DNA of 11,422 nucleotides from CAXXOK01 sp036759125 (GCA_036759125.1 DAIOVG010000082.1:1-11422), one strand, 5' to 3'. Positions 1-8,080 are shown, counted from the stretch's first letter. The notes: generated by a model not told the origin, from the sequence alone. A program made the numbers and translations.

Positions 1-190
1 AATGGTATATTTCCTCTGCTATTTCGCATGAGAATTCCTCCAATTGATTGCTTAAATCATACATTTAGGATAGAAGATTAATAATATGAACATTGACCGG
101 ATGTTTTTAAAAATGTTAGCATTAGACATAATAAATAACACTGTATTGTTCATTTGACACAAATTAGTGGCGCTGGAAGGACGAATTGTA

Positions 191-1177
191 ATGGCGGAAA
201 CAGGTATGAATGCCCGCATGGATGTTAGAAAGCACAAACCCTCTATACGGACAAAATTACACTATTTCATAGTTTATGTCGCACAGCACCCTACGCTGTA
301 TCTGATGCTGATCCCCGGTCTGGTTTTCTTGTTTGTCTATAAGTTCTTTCCTCTATACGGCATCACAATGGCATTCAAGGATTATAACATCTTTGCCGGT
401 GCGAACCCGATAGATGCTATCGCAAAGAGTCCCTGGGTGGGACTTCAGCACTTTGAAAAGCTGTTTGCCAGTTCGCAGTTTATCAAGGTCCTTACAAACA
501 CGCTGGTTATCAACGGTTACAAAGTCATCTTCCTGTTCCCCCTTCCAATCATTTGCGCGATCCTGCTGAACGAAATCCGCAGCAGGTTTTACAAGCGGAC
601 GCTGCAAACCGCAATCTATATCCCTTACTTTTTCTCTTGGGTGATTGTGTTTGGTATTTTCTATTCCCTTCTGGGCTCCTATGGAATTGTCAATACCTGG
701 ATTGCGTCGGCAGGCTTAGACCGAATCCGGTTCTTTACCGATACAGGCGTATTCAGAGGGTTGCTTGTCTTCACGGAGGGCTGGAAAGAGATCGGATACA
801 ATACTGTCATTTATCTCGCCGCAATCACCGCTATCGATGTTGGCTTGTATGAGGCCGCCCGCATTGATGGTGCCGGCAAATGGAAATCCATTTGGCATGT
901 TACCCTTCCAAGCCTTGCACCTACGATTGTACTGATGCTGATTCTCAAAGTCGGCTATATCCTGGATACCGGCTTTGAACAGGTTTTGGTTTTCTATAAC
1001 GCAGCGGTATATGATGTTGCGGACATTATTCAAACATATGTATATCGCTTAGGCATGGGACAAATGAACTTTTCCCAGTCAACCGCTTTGGGGCTGTTCA
1101 ACTCCGTCGTCGCGTTTGTATTGATTGTCGGGGCAAACACGGTGAGTAGAAAGCTGCTTAAGCGCAGCATTTGGTAA
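191..1177 (+). CDS. Sugar ABC transporter permease 1 (LplB type, CUT1)
   Basis: Inner-membrane half of a carbohydrate importer of 328 residues, about the usual length. It has a basic cytoplasmic N-terminus, a first membrane segment near residues 30-55 and about five more hydrophobic segments. The EAA loop that docks the ATPase is visible as EAARIDGAGKW from residue 221, with the expected LP about ten residues later. The protein ends in a basic tail (RKLLKRSIW), typical of LplB-like permeases. I chose the ATG at 191 because GGAAGGA (175-181) lies 9 bases before it; an in-frame GTG at 167 has no ribosome site. The next permease starts 4 bases after this stop, so the two are translationally linked and should pair as a heterodimer. 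The family moves oligosaccharides or other sugars, but the sequence does not reveal the substrate. No ATPase gene is present; these systems commonly share an MsiK-like ATPase encoded elsewhere. Confidence 0.93.
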   Translation: MAETGMNARMDVRKHKPSIRTKLHYFIVYVAQHPTLYLMLIPGLVFLFVYKFFPLYGITMAFKDYNIFAGANPIDAIAKSPWVGLQHFEKLFASSQFIKVLTNTLVINGYKVIFLFPLPIICAILLNEIRSRFYKRTLQTAIYIPYFFSWVIVFGIFYSLLGSYGIVNTWIASAGLDRIRFFTDTGVFRGLLVFTEGWKEIGYNTVIYLAAITAIDVGLYEAARIDGAGKWKSIWHVTLPSLAPTIVLMLILKVGYILDTGFEQVLVFYNAAVYDVADIIQTYVYRLGMGQMNFSQSTALGLFNSVVAFVLIVGANTVSRKLLKRSIW

Positions 1178-1181
1178 GGAG

Positions 1182-2114
1182 ATGAACAAATTGACCGGTT
1201 CCAAAAAGACCATAACCAACAAAATACCTCTGGGGAAAAGCGAACGGATTACTGTTGTCATAGCTAACATCGTTTTGACGATTTTCGGGTTGATCGCGAT
1301 CTTCCCCTGCCTGCACGTGGTTTCCAAGGCCTTCAGCCTGGGAACAAGGGTAACCGCAGGTCAAGTGCTTTTTTGGCCCAACGGCTTCCAGCTGGAAACC
1401 GTCAACTATATCCTGACGAAGACCAGCTTCTTCACAGCTCTGAAAAACTCGCTGATCGTATTCGCACTGGGCACCTTCATTTCCATGATTACAACGATCA
1501 CGACAGCGTACCCGTTATCCAAGCCCGCCTTTAAAGGTCGCAAGGTTATCTCGCTGCTCTATGTCATCAGTATGGTTTTTTTCGGTGGGATTATCCCGGC
1601 GTATATGGTCATCCGCACCATTGGCATCTACAACACATACTGGGCCTGCATCATGCCATTTGCCATTGTTCAGTTCAATATGTTCATTGTGAAAAACTAC
1701 TTTGAGGGTCTTCCAGAAAGCATCGAGGAGTCCGCCAAAATTGATGGCGCAGGTGATATCCGAACCTTGGTGTCGATCGTCTGCCCCATGTCCAAGCCAG
1801 TTTTGGCTACCATATCCCTTCTGTACGCGATCACCTACTGGAACAATTACTTCCATGTGATGATGTACACCAATTCCACAGAAATGAGAACTGTACAGCT
1901 GTACTTATACGACATCATTAACAATGGCCAGTCCTTTGCAGAAAACCTGTACAGCGGTATGTACAGCGGTGGTGTGTCCATCTCTCCAAATGTAACAACC
2001 GACGGTATGGTTGCGGCTGCCGTTACAATGTCACTGATTCCCATCATCGCGCTATACCCCTTTGTACAGCGTTTTATGATACAAGGAATCACGATTGGAT
2101 CTGTCAAGGGCTGA
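1182..2114 (+). CDS. Sugar ABC transporter permease 2 (YtcP/YesQ type, CUT1)
   Basis: Second permease of the importer, 310 residues with about six membrane segments. The EAA loop is present in the variant form EESAKIDGAG at residues 182-191. The C-terminus IQGITIGSVKG is the hallmark ending of YtcP/YesQ-like permeases that pair with LplB-type partners. The start is uncertain: AAGGAG (1176-1181) directly abuts the ATG at 1182, leaving no spacer, while an in-frame TTG at 1191 has an ideal 9-base spacing and would shorten the protein by three residues. The gene follows permease 1 by 4 bases and precedes the binding protein, the standard order. The family is certain; the transported substrate is unknown. 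Confidence 0.93.
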   Translation: MNKLTGSKKTITNKIPLGKSERITVVIANIVLTIFGLIAIFPCLHVVSKAFSLGTRVTAGQVLFWPNGFQLETVNYILTKTSFFTALKNSLIVFALGTFISMITTITTAYPLSKPAFKGRKVISLLYVISMVFFGGIIPAYMVIRTIGIYNTYWACIMPFAIVQFNMFIVKNYFEGLPESIEESAKIDGAGDIRTLVSIVCPMSKPVLATISLLYAITYWNNYFHVMMYTNSTEMRTVQLYLYDIINNGQSFAENLYSGMYSGGVSISPNVTTDGMVAAAVTMSLIPIIALYPFVQRFMIQGITIGSVKG

Positions 2115-2128
2115 TAACAGGAATCTTG

Positions 2129-2143
2129 CCGCTACTTAAGCGG
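2129..2143 (+). repeat. Small hairpin before the binding-protein gene
   Basis: CCGCT (2129-2133) and AGCGG (2139-2143) form a 5-bp stem around the loop ACTTA. It can be lengthened by three outer pairs, two of them G-U. It lies between the permease 2 stop and the binding-protein start and has no T-tract. It may protect or mark the 5' end of a processed binding-protein message. It is too small to be more than a suggestion. Confidence 0.3.
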
Positions 2144-2175
2144 TGAAAGATAAAATAGAAATGGAGGAAACACGA

Positions 2176-3699
2176 ATGAAAAAAATGCTGTCCCTCGCTC
2201 TTGTCTGCGCACTTTTACTCGCTTTACTGGTATCAGTTGCGAGTGCGGAGGTTCCCGCCCTGAAAGGCCCAGGCAACGTAACTCTCAAGCGTCTGGGTGG
2301 AAACGTAGGCTTTGACGTGAATGCCAACTATATGGTGGACATCATCAAGCAGGCAACCGGCTACGATGTGGAGTATTTCTCACTTCCGGCACAGAATGCT
2401 GATGAAAAGCTCCTCATGGATGTCGCAGGCGGTGCTGACTATGACGTCATCAACGTCAACGTCAACCAATGGCGCACATTGATGGCACAGGGCGCGCTAA
2501 TGCCCCTCAACGACCTGCTGGATGCATACGGCCAGGATATTCTTGCCGGCAACAGCGCGGACGCATGGAAAGCGCTCTCTGACAAAGACGGCAACATCTA
2601 TGGCGTACCGTACATGTATCCGCACAGCCAGGAAATCGCATCGTTTATGGCTTGCCGCTGGGACCTGATGCAGGCCGCGGGCATTGAGAGCATTCCGACG
2701 ACCATAGACGAATTCTACAGCTGCCTCGTGGCGCTGAAAGACTACTATGGCGACGAATACATTATTTTCTCAGGCCCCTACAAACCCGCCTCAGAAGGTA
2801 ATGAGAACTGGGTCATTCCCAAGACGATCGCCTGCGCCTTCGGCATCTACAGCGATTGGATGGTCGCAGATGACGGTTCTGTATACTACATGACCGAAGC
2901 TCCCGGTTTCGCGCCCATGATTGAGTTCCTTACCAAGCTAAACAACGAAGGTTTGCTGGACCCCGACTGGGCCGTTAACACAGACTCGACCGTAAACGAG
3001 AAGTTCTCTTCCGGCAGAGCTATTATCGCATGCTCCAACCGTGCCGGTGTCCAGGTTACTACACCTGCCCAGATGGAGAACCTCAACCTCACTTATGACG
3101 ATATTGGCTATATCGGCGCGCTCAAGGGCACGGATGGAACCTGCACTTATATGCGCACAGAAGCGTTCAACCAGATTTCATGTATCCTGCGCTCCTCCAA
3201 GAATGCAGCTGATGCCATCAACTGGATGAATTTGAAAGTTCAGAATCAGCTATTCATATGCATCGGCGTAGAGGGCGTACACTTCAACTACGACGACAAG
3301 GGTATGATCCAACCGATCAATCCGATCTTCGCCAACGAGCGCGGTGACTCCTACTGGTACATCGATGCCACCAATCAACCGGCATACGAAGTGCAGTGGC
3401 CTTCCCGCATCCGCAAATCCGACGCACAGTGGGCGGCATTTAACGCCATCACCATTAAGGCGACCGCGGAGACTCCGGAAATTTTTGTCCCCAACCGCTT
3501 TACTTTCATGCCCGCGTCCGAAGCCTTCACAAAGTACAACACGTCACTGTTTAAAAGCTTGCAGGACTTCATTTTGCAAGTACTGTCCGGAACACGTACC
3601 ATTGATGATCTGGCCACCTTCCAATCCGACTGGGCGAACAACGGCGGTGAAGAGGTCAGGGCAGAGCTCGAAGCTTATATTGTCAGCCAAGCTGAATAA
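2176..3699 (+). CDS. Extracellular solute-binding protein (LplA/YtcQ-like, family 1)
   Basis: Captures the substrate outside the cell and delivers it to the two permeases just upstream. The protein is 507 residues, the long form typical of binding proteins that accompany LplB/YtcP permeases. I chose the ATG at 2176 because GGAGGAA (2163-2169) lies 6 bases before it; the longer reading from GTG 2143 would put extra charged residues before the signal peptide and has no ribosome site. Residues 1-24 are a signal peptide: KK, a leucine-rich core, then ASA before E25, a type I cleavage site. The only cysteine there (C11, preceded by LV) does not fit a lipobox, so this is not an evident lipoprotein. 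The mature part has many Trp and Tyr residues, as expected of a sugar-binding cleft. A stem-loop follows the gene. The ligand cannot be inferred. Confidence 0.92.
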   Translation: MKKMLSLALVCALLLALLVSVASAEVPALKGPGNVTLKRLGGNVGFDVNANYMVDIIKQATGYDVEYFSLPAQNADEKLLMDVAGGADYDVINVNVNQWRTLMAQGALMPLNDLLDAYGQDILAGNSADAWKALSDKDGNIYGVPYMYPHSQEIASFMACRWDLMQAAGIESIPTTIDEFYSCLVALKDYYGDEYIIFSGPYKPASEGNENWVIPKTIACAFGIYSDWMVADDGSVYYMTEAPGFAPMIEFLTKLNNEGLLDPDWAVNTDSTVNEKFSSGRAIIACSNRAGVQVTTPAQMENLNLTYDDIGYIGALKGTDGTCTYMRTEAFNQISCILRSSKNAADAINWMNLKVQNQLFICIGVEGVHFNYDDKGMIQPINPIFANERGDSYWYIDATNQPAYEVQWPSRIRKSDAQWAAFNAITIKATAETPEIFVPNRFTFMPASEAFTKYNTSLFKSLQDFILQVLSGTRTIDDLATFQSDWANNGGEEVRAELEAYIVSQAE

Positions 3700-3723
3700 T
3701 CCTCGCTTCCTATAGCTCAACCC

Positions 3724-3765
3724 ATGCCGTGCCGGTGATAATCGGCACGGCATATCTTAATTTTT
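3724..3765 (+). terminator. Hairpin with interrupted T-tract after the binding-protein gene
   Basis: ATGCCGTGCCG (3724-3734) is perfectly complementary to CGGCACGGCAT (3743-3753), giving an 11-bp GC-rich stem with an 8-base loop. It is followed by ATCTTAATTTTT, so the T-tract is delayed and broken. It sits between the binding-protein stop and the first FAD gene, whose ribosome site begins right after it. Likely roles are partial termination, or protection of the upstream message so that the binding protein is made in excess over downstream enzymes, as is common in ABC operons. The structure is directly visible; the role is inferred. Confidence 0.6.
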
Positions 3766-3777
3766 GAGGGAGACATT

Positions 3778-5151
3778 ATGACAAACATCAAGTTTTGTAA
3801 AGAATTGTCGGTGTATCGCACTGTAGATGTTCTGGTGCTTGGCGGCGGTCCTGCTGGCATCGGTGCAGCCATAGCAGCTGCCAGAGGCGGTGCTAAAACG
3901 CTGGTTGTAGAACAATACGGCTGTGTCGGCGGCGCAGCAACCATGGGTCTGGTCGGTCCGTTTATGACTTCGTTTGACTCCAATAACGAGCAGATGGTTA
4001 TCCGCGGCGTTTTCAAGGATGTTGTGGACCGAATGGTTTCTCTTGGTGGTGCGATTGACCCCAAAGATATCCCCGGAGAAGATCCCAAATCCGGATTCTA
4101 TAAAATCGGTCATGCGCATGTTGGGCCCTTTGACCACGAATGCTTCAAACAGGTCACCACATCCATGATTTTGGAGTCTGGCGCCGAACTTTTGCTGCAC
4201 ACGCAATTTATTGACGTGCTTGAAGAAGACGGTCATATCACAGGCGTTGTAGTCGCCAACAAAAGCGGCATGCAGGTGCTCCGGGCCAAGATCTTCATCG
4301 ACGCAACCGGGGATGCCGATGTTGCCGCCAGAGCCGGCGTTCCTTATGTGCTGGGTAATATAACGGATGGCAACATACAGCCCGCCACGCTGTTTTTCCG
4401 CCTCTACAATGTAGATACAGAGCGGGTAAAGGCTCATATTGCTCAACACAAGGAAGAGATTTTGCCATTCTATGGCCCCTATAGCTGGCTGATCCGTGAC
4501 ATGCAAGAAGAATGGGGCGACGTTCCCAGAGCGGAAGTATGTCTCTTCGAGGGCGTTGTGCCGGGGCAATTCCGCTTGAACGTAACGCGCATCCTGGACG
4601 TTGATGGAACGAATGCGGAGGATTTGACCCGGGCAGAGCTTGAAGGAATGCGGCAGGCATACAAAGTGTACGCTTTCCTGAAAAAATATGCCGTTGGTTT
4701 TGAAAACGCACAATTCATGGGTACCGCCGCTGCGATTGGCATACGGGAAACCCGCCACATCGAAGGTCTGCAAAAGCTGACAGCTCCTGATGTAACCGCG
4801 TGTCTGGTCCCCGACGATACGATTGCCGTGATGGCCACCTGTATGGATACGCATAATAAATCCGATCCCGGCGGGACCTTCTACCCTCTGACCAATGGTC
4901 CGTATTTCGGCGTTCCCTATGGATGTCTGCTGCCAAAGAGCGTAGATAATCTGCTGGTGGCCGGGCGGGCAATATCGGCAGATTCAGTAGCGGCTTCCGC
5001 CACCCGCATGATTCCCTGCTGCATGGTATTGGGACAGGCCGCAGGCGCTGCAGCCACGCTTGCTATCACAGATCAGGTTCTTCCAATGGCTGTGCCAACG
5101 GAAAAACTCCGGGCCGTACTCAAAGAGCAGGGCGCATTCCTCGGCGAATAA
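3778..5151 (+). CDS. FAD-dependent oxidoreductase, PF12831 type (first of tandem pair)
   Basis: Predicted soluble flavoenzyme of 457 residues. The N-terminal Rossmann fold shows GGGPAG at 22-27 for the FAD pyrophosphate and E45 at the end of the second strand for the ribose. DATGDAD at 175-181 is the second dinucleotide-contact motif. GIRETRHIEG (321-330), DTHN (357-360) and NLLVAGRAIS (391-400) followed by GQAAGAAA (419-426) match the C-terminal FAD-binding pattern of the FAD_oxidored family. C49 lies in CVGG next to the flavin and is replaced by Ile in the neighbouring paralogue. There is no signal peptide. The start at 3778 has GAGGGAG six bases upstream, and the next gene begins 12 bases after the stop. 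The family is broad and mostly uncharacterised, so the electron acceptor and substrate are unknown. Context suggests an imported sugar-like molecule. Confidence 0.85.
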   Translation: MTNIKFCKELSVYRTVDVLVLGGGPAGIGAAIAAARGGAKTLVVEQYGCVGGAATMGLVGPFMTSFDSNNEQMVIRGVFKDVVDRMVSLGGAIDPKDIPGEDPKSGFYKIGHAHVGPFDHECFKQVTTSMILESGAELLLHTQFIDVLEEDGHITGVVVANKSGMQVLRAKIFIDATGDADVAARAGVPYVLGNITDGNIQPATLFFRLYNVDTERVKAHIAQHKEEILPFYGPYSWLIRDMQEEWGDVPRAEVCLFEGVVPGQFRLNVTRILDVDGTNAEDLTRAELEGMRQAYKVYAFLKKYAVGFENAQFMGTAAAIGIRETRHIEGLQKLTAPDVTACLVPDDTIAVMATCMDTHNKSDPGGTFYPLTNGPYFGVPYGCLLPKSVDNLLVAGRAISADSVAASATRMIPCCMVLGQAAGAAATLAITDQVLPMAVPTEKLRAVLKEQGAFLGE

Positions 5152-5163
5152 GGAGAGGCTGTT

Positions 5164-6468
5164 ATGGACACATATCTTTATCAGCAGGAAGTGCAGATAG
5201 CTCAGGCATTCGACGTGCTGGTTGCGGGAGGCGGACCGTCGGGGATCTGTGCGGCGGTAGCCGCAGCCAGAGAAGGCGCGACTGTTGCATTGATCGAACG
5301 TTACGGCATTCTGGGCGGCATGCTGACTTCCGGACATGTCGGCCCGATTCTGGGTATGGTATCACAAGGGACGATGCGGGACGAACTGTTAGGGCTTCTG
5401 GGTGTTCCTGATAATGATATGCTCGGTATATCGGGCGTGGCGCATGACCCGGAAAAAGCAAAGCTTGTTCTGGCGGAATTTGTGAATCATGAAAACATCC
5501 ATGTTTTCCTGCAAACCAAGGTTGTTGATGTGATCAGGGAACAGGAAACCCTGCGCGGTCTGGTTCTTTCGGGAAAGGAAGGCCCGTTTGCGCTTCTAGG
5601 CAAGGTGATCGTCGATGCCACCGGCGACGCTGATATTGCATACCTGGCTGGTGTTCCCTGCGAGAAGGGAAGGGAAGAAGACTCCCTCATGCAGCCTGTC
5701 ACGCTGGAATTTACCATCGACGGTGTGAATGAAGATTGCGGCATCGCCTGCATCGGCGACGTAGACGATGTGAAGCTGAACAACGAACGCTTTCTGGATT
5801 TTTGCAAACGTTGCGGTGATGATGGCATATTACCGAAAAACATTGTTGCGGTAAGGCTTCACCGCACCTCTGTTCCGGGTGAACGGCGCGTGAATACCAC
5901 GCAGGAAAACGGAGTTGATGCGACAAAAGTATCCGAGATTTTCCATGCGGAACTGGTTCTGCGGCGGCAGATAGATCTGCTCGTGAAGTTCTTCCGGCAA
6001 TATCTGCCGGGATATGAGAACTGCCGCATCATTTCCAGCGCAACAACGCTCGGTGTGCGTGAAACAAGGCGCATTCGCGGAGCTTATGTGCTTACCGAAC
6101 AGGAAATCTTGCAAGGGGCCCGTTTCCCTGACGTCATCGTGCACAAAGCTGAATTTATTGTTGATATTCACAATCCTTCCGGTCCCGGTCAGGCAGACGC
6201 CTCCATACAGTATGCAAAGCCATACGACCTGCCGTACCGCTGCTTTGTTCCTCTGAAAGCCGAAAACCTCCTGGTCACGGGTCGGGCTATATCCGGTACC
6301 CATAGGGCCCATGCTTCTTATCGCGTTATGTCTATCTGCATGGCCATGGGACAGTCTGTCGGCATCGCTGCCGCGCTTTGTGCAAAAACCGGCAATACGC
6401 CGCGAACGCTCGACGTCAAAGCTGTGCAGGATGCTTTAACCCGGAATTCCGTTGATCTGTTTAGCTGA
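5164..6468 (+). CDS. FAD-dependent oxidoreductase, PF12831 type (second of tandem pair)
   Basis: A 434-residue diverged paralogue of the upstream gene. Landmarks keep the same numbering at the N-terminus: GGGPSG at 22-27 and E45. DATGDAD is at 151-157, GVRETRRIRG at 297-306, DIHN at 334-337 and NLLVTGRAIS at 368-377. The shared RETR and D-x-HN motifs, outside the plain FAD fold, suggest related chemistry. The 25-45 region is close between the two, while the middle (about 60-150 and 160-290) differs strongly, so the substrates may differ. The residue matching C49 of the partner is I49. The ATG at 5164 is preceded by AAGGAG (5150-5155), which overlaps the stop of the first gene, so the two are coupled. 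The pair may form a heteromer or act in sequence; the sequence does not decide this. Confidence 0.85.
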   Translation: MDTYLYQQEVQIAQAFDVLVAGGGPSGICAAVAAAREGATVALIERYGILGGMLTSGHVGPILGMVSQGTMRDELLGLLGVPDNDMLGISGVAHDPEKAKLVLAEFVNHENIHVFLQTKVVDVIREQETLRGLVLSGKEGPFALLGKVIVDATGDADIAYLAGVPCEKGREEDSLMQPVTLEFTIDGVNEDCGIACIGDVDDVKLNNERFLDFCKRCGDDGILPKNIVAVRLHRTSVPGERRVNTTQENGVDATKVSEIFHAELVLRRQIDLLVKFFRQYLPGYENCRIISSATTLGVRETRRIRGAYVLTEQEILQGARFPDVIVHKAEFIVDIHNPSGPGQADASIQYAKPYDLPYRCFVPLKAENLLVTGRAISGTHRAHASYRVMSICMAMGQSVGIAAALCAKTGNTPRTLDVKAVQDALTRNSVDLFS

Positions 6469-6589
6469 TCACGCATCCCGGGTTCGGAAACTGATCTCTT
6501 CTCATGATCGGCCTTCCTGTGCGCGGGGTGGATACTGGGCTAACAGATCGTCCCATCGGTATCATGAACATACGGTGTATCATCTCATC

Positions 6590-6612
6590 AGAGCGGTATA
6601 AGCCGCTCTTTT
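6590..6612 (+). terminator. Probable terminator of the transporter/FAD operon
   Basis: AGAGCGG (6590-6596) pairs with CCGCTCT (6603-6609) around a 6-base loop, followed by TTTTC. The stem is short but GC-rich and lies 122 bases after the last FAD gene, upstream of a fresh promoter. A short T-run makes it a modest intrinsic terminator. Confidence 0.5.
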
Positions 6613-6656
6613 CATCAATTCCGACAGTTGCCGCCATAAAAAAAGCATAATTTTCG

Positions 6657-6668
6657 TTCCCATGGGAA
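6657..6668. promoter_or_regulatory. 12-bp perfect palindrome, candidate operator
   Basis: TTCCCATGGGAA is a perfect 12-bp palindrome 19 bases upstream of the TATAAT at 6688, where a -35 element would lie. No consensus -35 hexamer is present. A dimeric regulator bound here would contact or block RNA polymerase. I do not recognise it as the site of a named regulator family. Confidence 0.4.
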
Positions 6669-6684
6669 AATGATACGATTTTAG

Positions 6685-6693
6685 TGCTATAAT
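6685..6693 (+). promoter_or_regulatory. Extended -10 promoter of the membrane transporter gene
   Basis: TGCTATAAT contains a perfect TATAAT (6688-6693) preceded by the extended -10 TG. The -35 zone lacks a consensus hexamer, which an extended -10 can offset. The start of transcription is expected near 6700, giving a leader of about 20 bases with GGGAGGA at 6708-6714 before the TTG start. Confidence 0.65.
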
Positions 6694-6721
6694 AGGGCAA
6701 TCTCGATGGGAGGACATTCGC

Positions 6722-8080
6722 TTGAACCTATACGGCAATCTCTTGAACCGTTCATTCGTCATTAAAAAGCAGATGCTGTATTTTTTTGTGCCGTTGGCAA
6801 TCTCCAACGCCTTAATTACCGTTACGCATTCGCTGTACTTAGCCGGGATCGCACGGCTATCACAGCCGGAACTGTATCTGGCAGCGTTTGCAGTCGCCAA
6901 AAGCATGTACCAGACCCTTCAATTCCCTACCGCTACATCACGCCAGTGCATCACAGGTCTGTCACATGACGGCAGAAGTTTTTTGACCGCCAGAAACTTC
7001 TATTTATTGATGCTGGGGTTCGTGTCGTTGATATTTGCCATTATAGCCTTCACTCCTGTCAGCTATTATCTTTTCACGGTCGTGATGGGCAATCCCCCAC
7101 AGGTTGCCCATCAGGCCGCACTCACCCTCCGGTTCTTTGTCATCTTGCCTGCCATCTTTTGCGTTCGGGATATTTATGGGAGTTTGGCCATTCGGCTACG
7201 GCAAACTCGTATACTATTTGTCGGAACACTTTCAAGGGTCGTTCTTTCATGTCTAATCATTCTGGTGATCACGAAAATTCAGGTTTCCTGGGATTCCATC
7301 ATACCGGGCATGATTTTTTTGCTGACCGGAATCACAGAAGCCGCGGCGGTGTATCTGGGAACAAAAAAACGCCTGACCGGCTACATTGTGCGATTGAACG
7401 CAATGCCCATCGCAGGCAAAGATCGAACAACGCTTACAAACAAGGGCGTGGCTCATTACGCCATTCCTGTATTTGCTATGGCTTTAATCCAGAGTTTGGT
7501 CGGCACGTTCATCAACAGCGGTCTGGCGCGGACCATATCGCCCGAATTGGCGATTGCGACTTTTGCTGTCGCGTGGACAATTGTTATGTCTATTAATACA
7601 GCTTCTGGAATGTTTCATCAGGTCATCCTGAATTTCATGGAGGACGATTATTCCAACCGGCAGCAGATCATTGTTTTTAGCGTACACATTGCCGTCGTAT
7701 TAGCATTACTGATGTTCCTGATAGGATTCACGCCACTGGGTTATTGGCTGATGAATACTTTGATCGGTACAAGCCCGGTTCTCAGTCAAATGGGTGTAGC
7801 CGTCATTCGCACGTGTGTCGTGTTGCCGGTGTTGAGCGTTATCCGCCAATATTACTGGGGTATTGCGATGAAAACATATCATACCGTATGGCTGACGATA
7901 GGAAGCGCTGTCCAGCTTTCGGCAATGGTTCTCATCATCATTCTGCTGACCCTGCTCAGGGCTTTCCCTTCCAATCCGGCGATTATCGGCTCGGTTGCAG
8001 TGACCGGAAGTATGTTTTTTGAGTGTCTTTATCTGTATGCGCAGAAGCGCAAGATTACAGCCGGTAAAACACAGCACTGA
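6722..8080 (+). CDS. MOP-superfamily membrane transporter (MATE/ANK-like)
   Basis: Integral membrane protein of 452 residues with about 11-12 hydrophobic segments arranged in two similar halves; the second half begins near residue 240. The start is TTG at 6722, with GGGAGGA ending 7 bases before it; the first ATG is 17 codons further on and would cut the basic head. The segment around residues 20-80, with VPLAISNALI, a membrane stretch, then a run of Ser/Thr/Arg and SHDGRS, resembles from memory the N-terminal half of the progressive ankylosis protein ANK, a MOP-superfamily efflux protein for small anions. A generic MATE or flippase relative is the alternative. No partner subunit or ATP-binding motif is present, so transport would be ion-coupled. 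It has its own promoter and lies between the FAD genes and the dehydrogenase gene, so it may export or import an intermediate. Confidence 0.65.
   Translation: MNLYGNLLNRSFVIKKQMLYFFVPLAISNALITVTHSLYLAGIARLSQPELYLAAFAVAKSMYQTLQFPTATSRQCITGLSHDGRSFLTARNFYLLMLGFVSLIFAIIAFTPVSYYLFTVVMGNPPQVAHQAALTLRFFVILPAIFCVRDIYGSLAIRLRQTRILFVGTLSRVVLSCLIILVITKIQVSWDSIIPGMIFLLTGITEAAAVYLGTKKRLTGYIVRLNAMPIAGKDRTTLTNKGVAHYAIPVFAMALIQSLVGTFINSGLARTISPELAIATFAVAWTIVMSINTASGMFHQVILNFMEDDYSNRQQIIVFSVHIAVVLALLMFLIGFTPLGYWLMNTLIGTSPVLSQMGVAVIRTCVVLPVLSVIRQYYWGIAMKTYHTVWLTIGSAVQLSAMVLIIILLTLLRAFPSNPAIIGSVAVTGSMFFECLYLYAQKRKITAGKTQH

Noticed and set aside
1..81. Tail of an upstream gene at the left edge
   Set aside because: Short open stretches exist in two + frames (stops at 45-47 and 79-81), but the AT-rich sequence gives no recognisable protein end.
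154..159. Perfect TTGACA before the first permease, a possible -35 element
   Set aside because: No acceptable -10 lies 16-18 bases downstream; that stretch is the ribosome site (GGAAGGA). Other pairs in 1-166 (TTGATT with TAGGAT at 44-71; CATAAT at 127-132) are too weak to call.
3757..4854. Long - strand open reading frame of 365 codons opposite the first FAD gene
   Set aside because: It mirrors the codon pattern of the + strand gene, which has clear FAD motifs and a ribosome site. The - strand translation has no recognisable domain.
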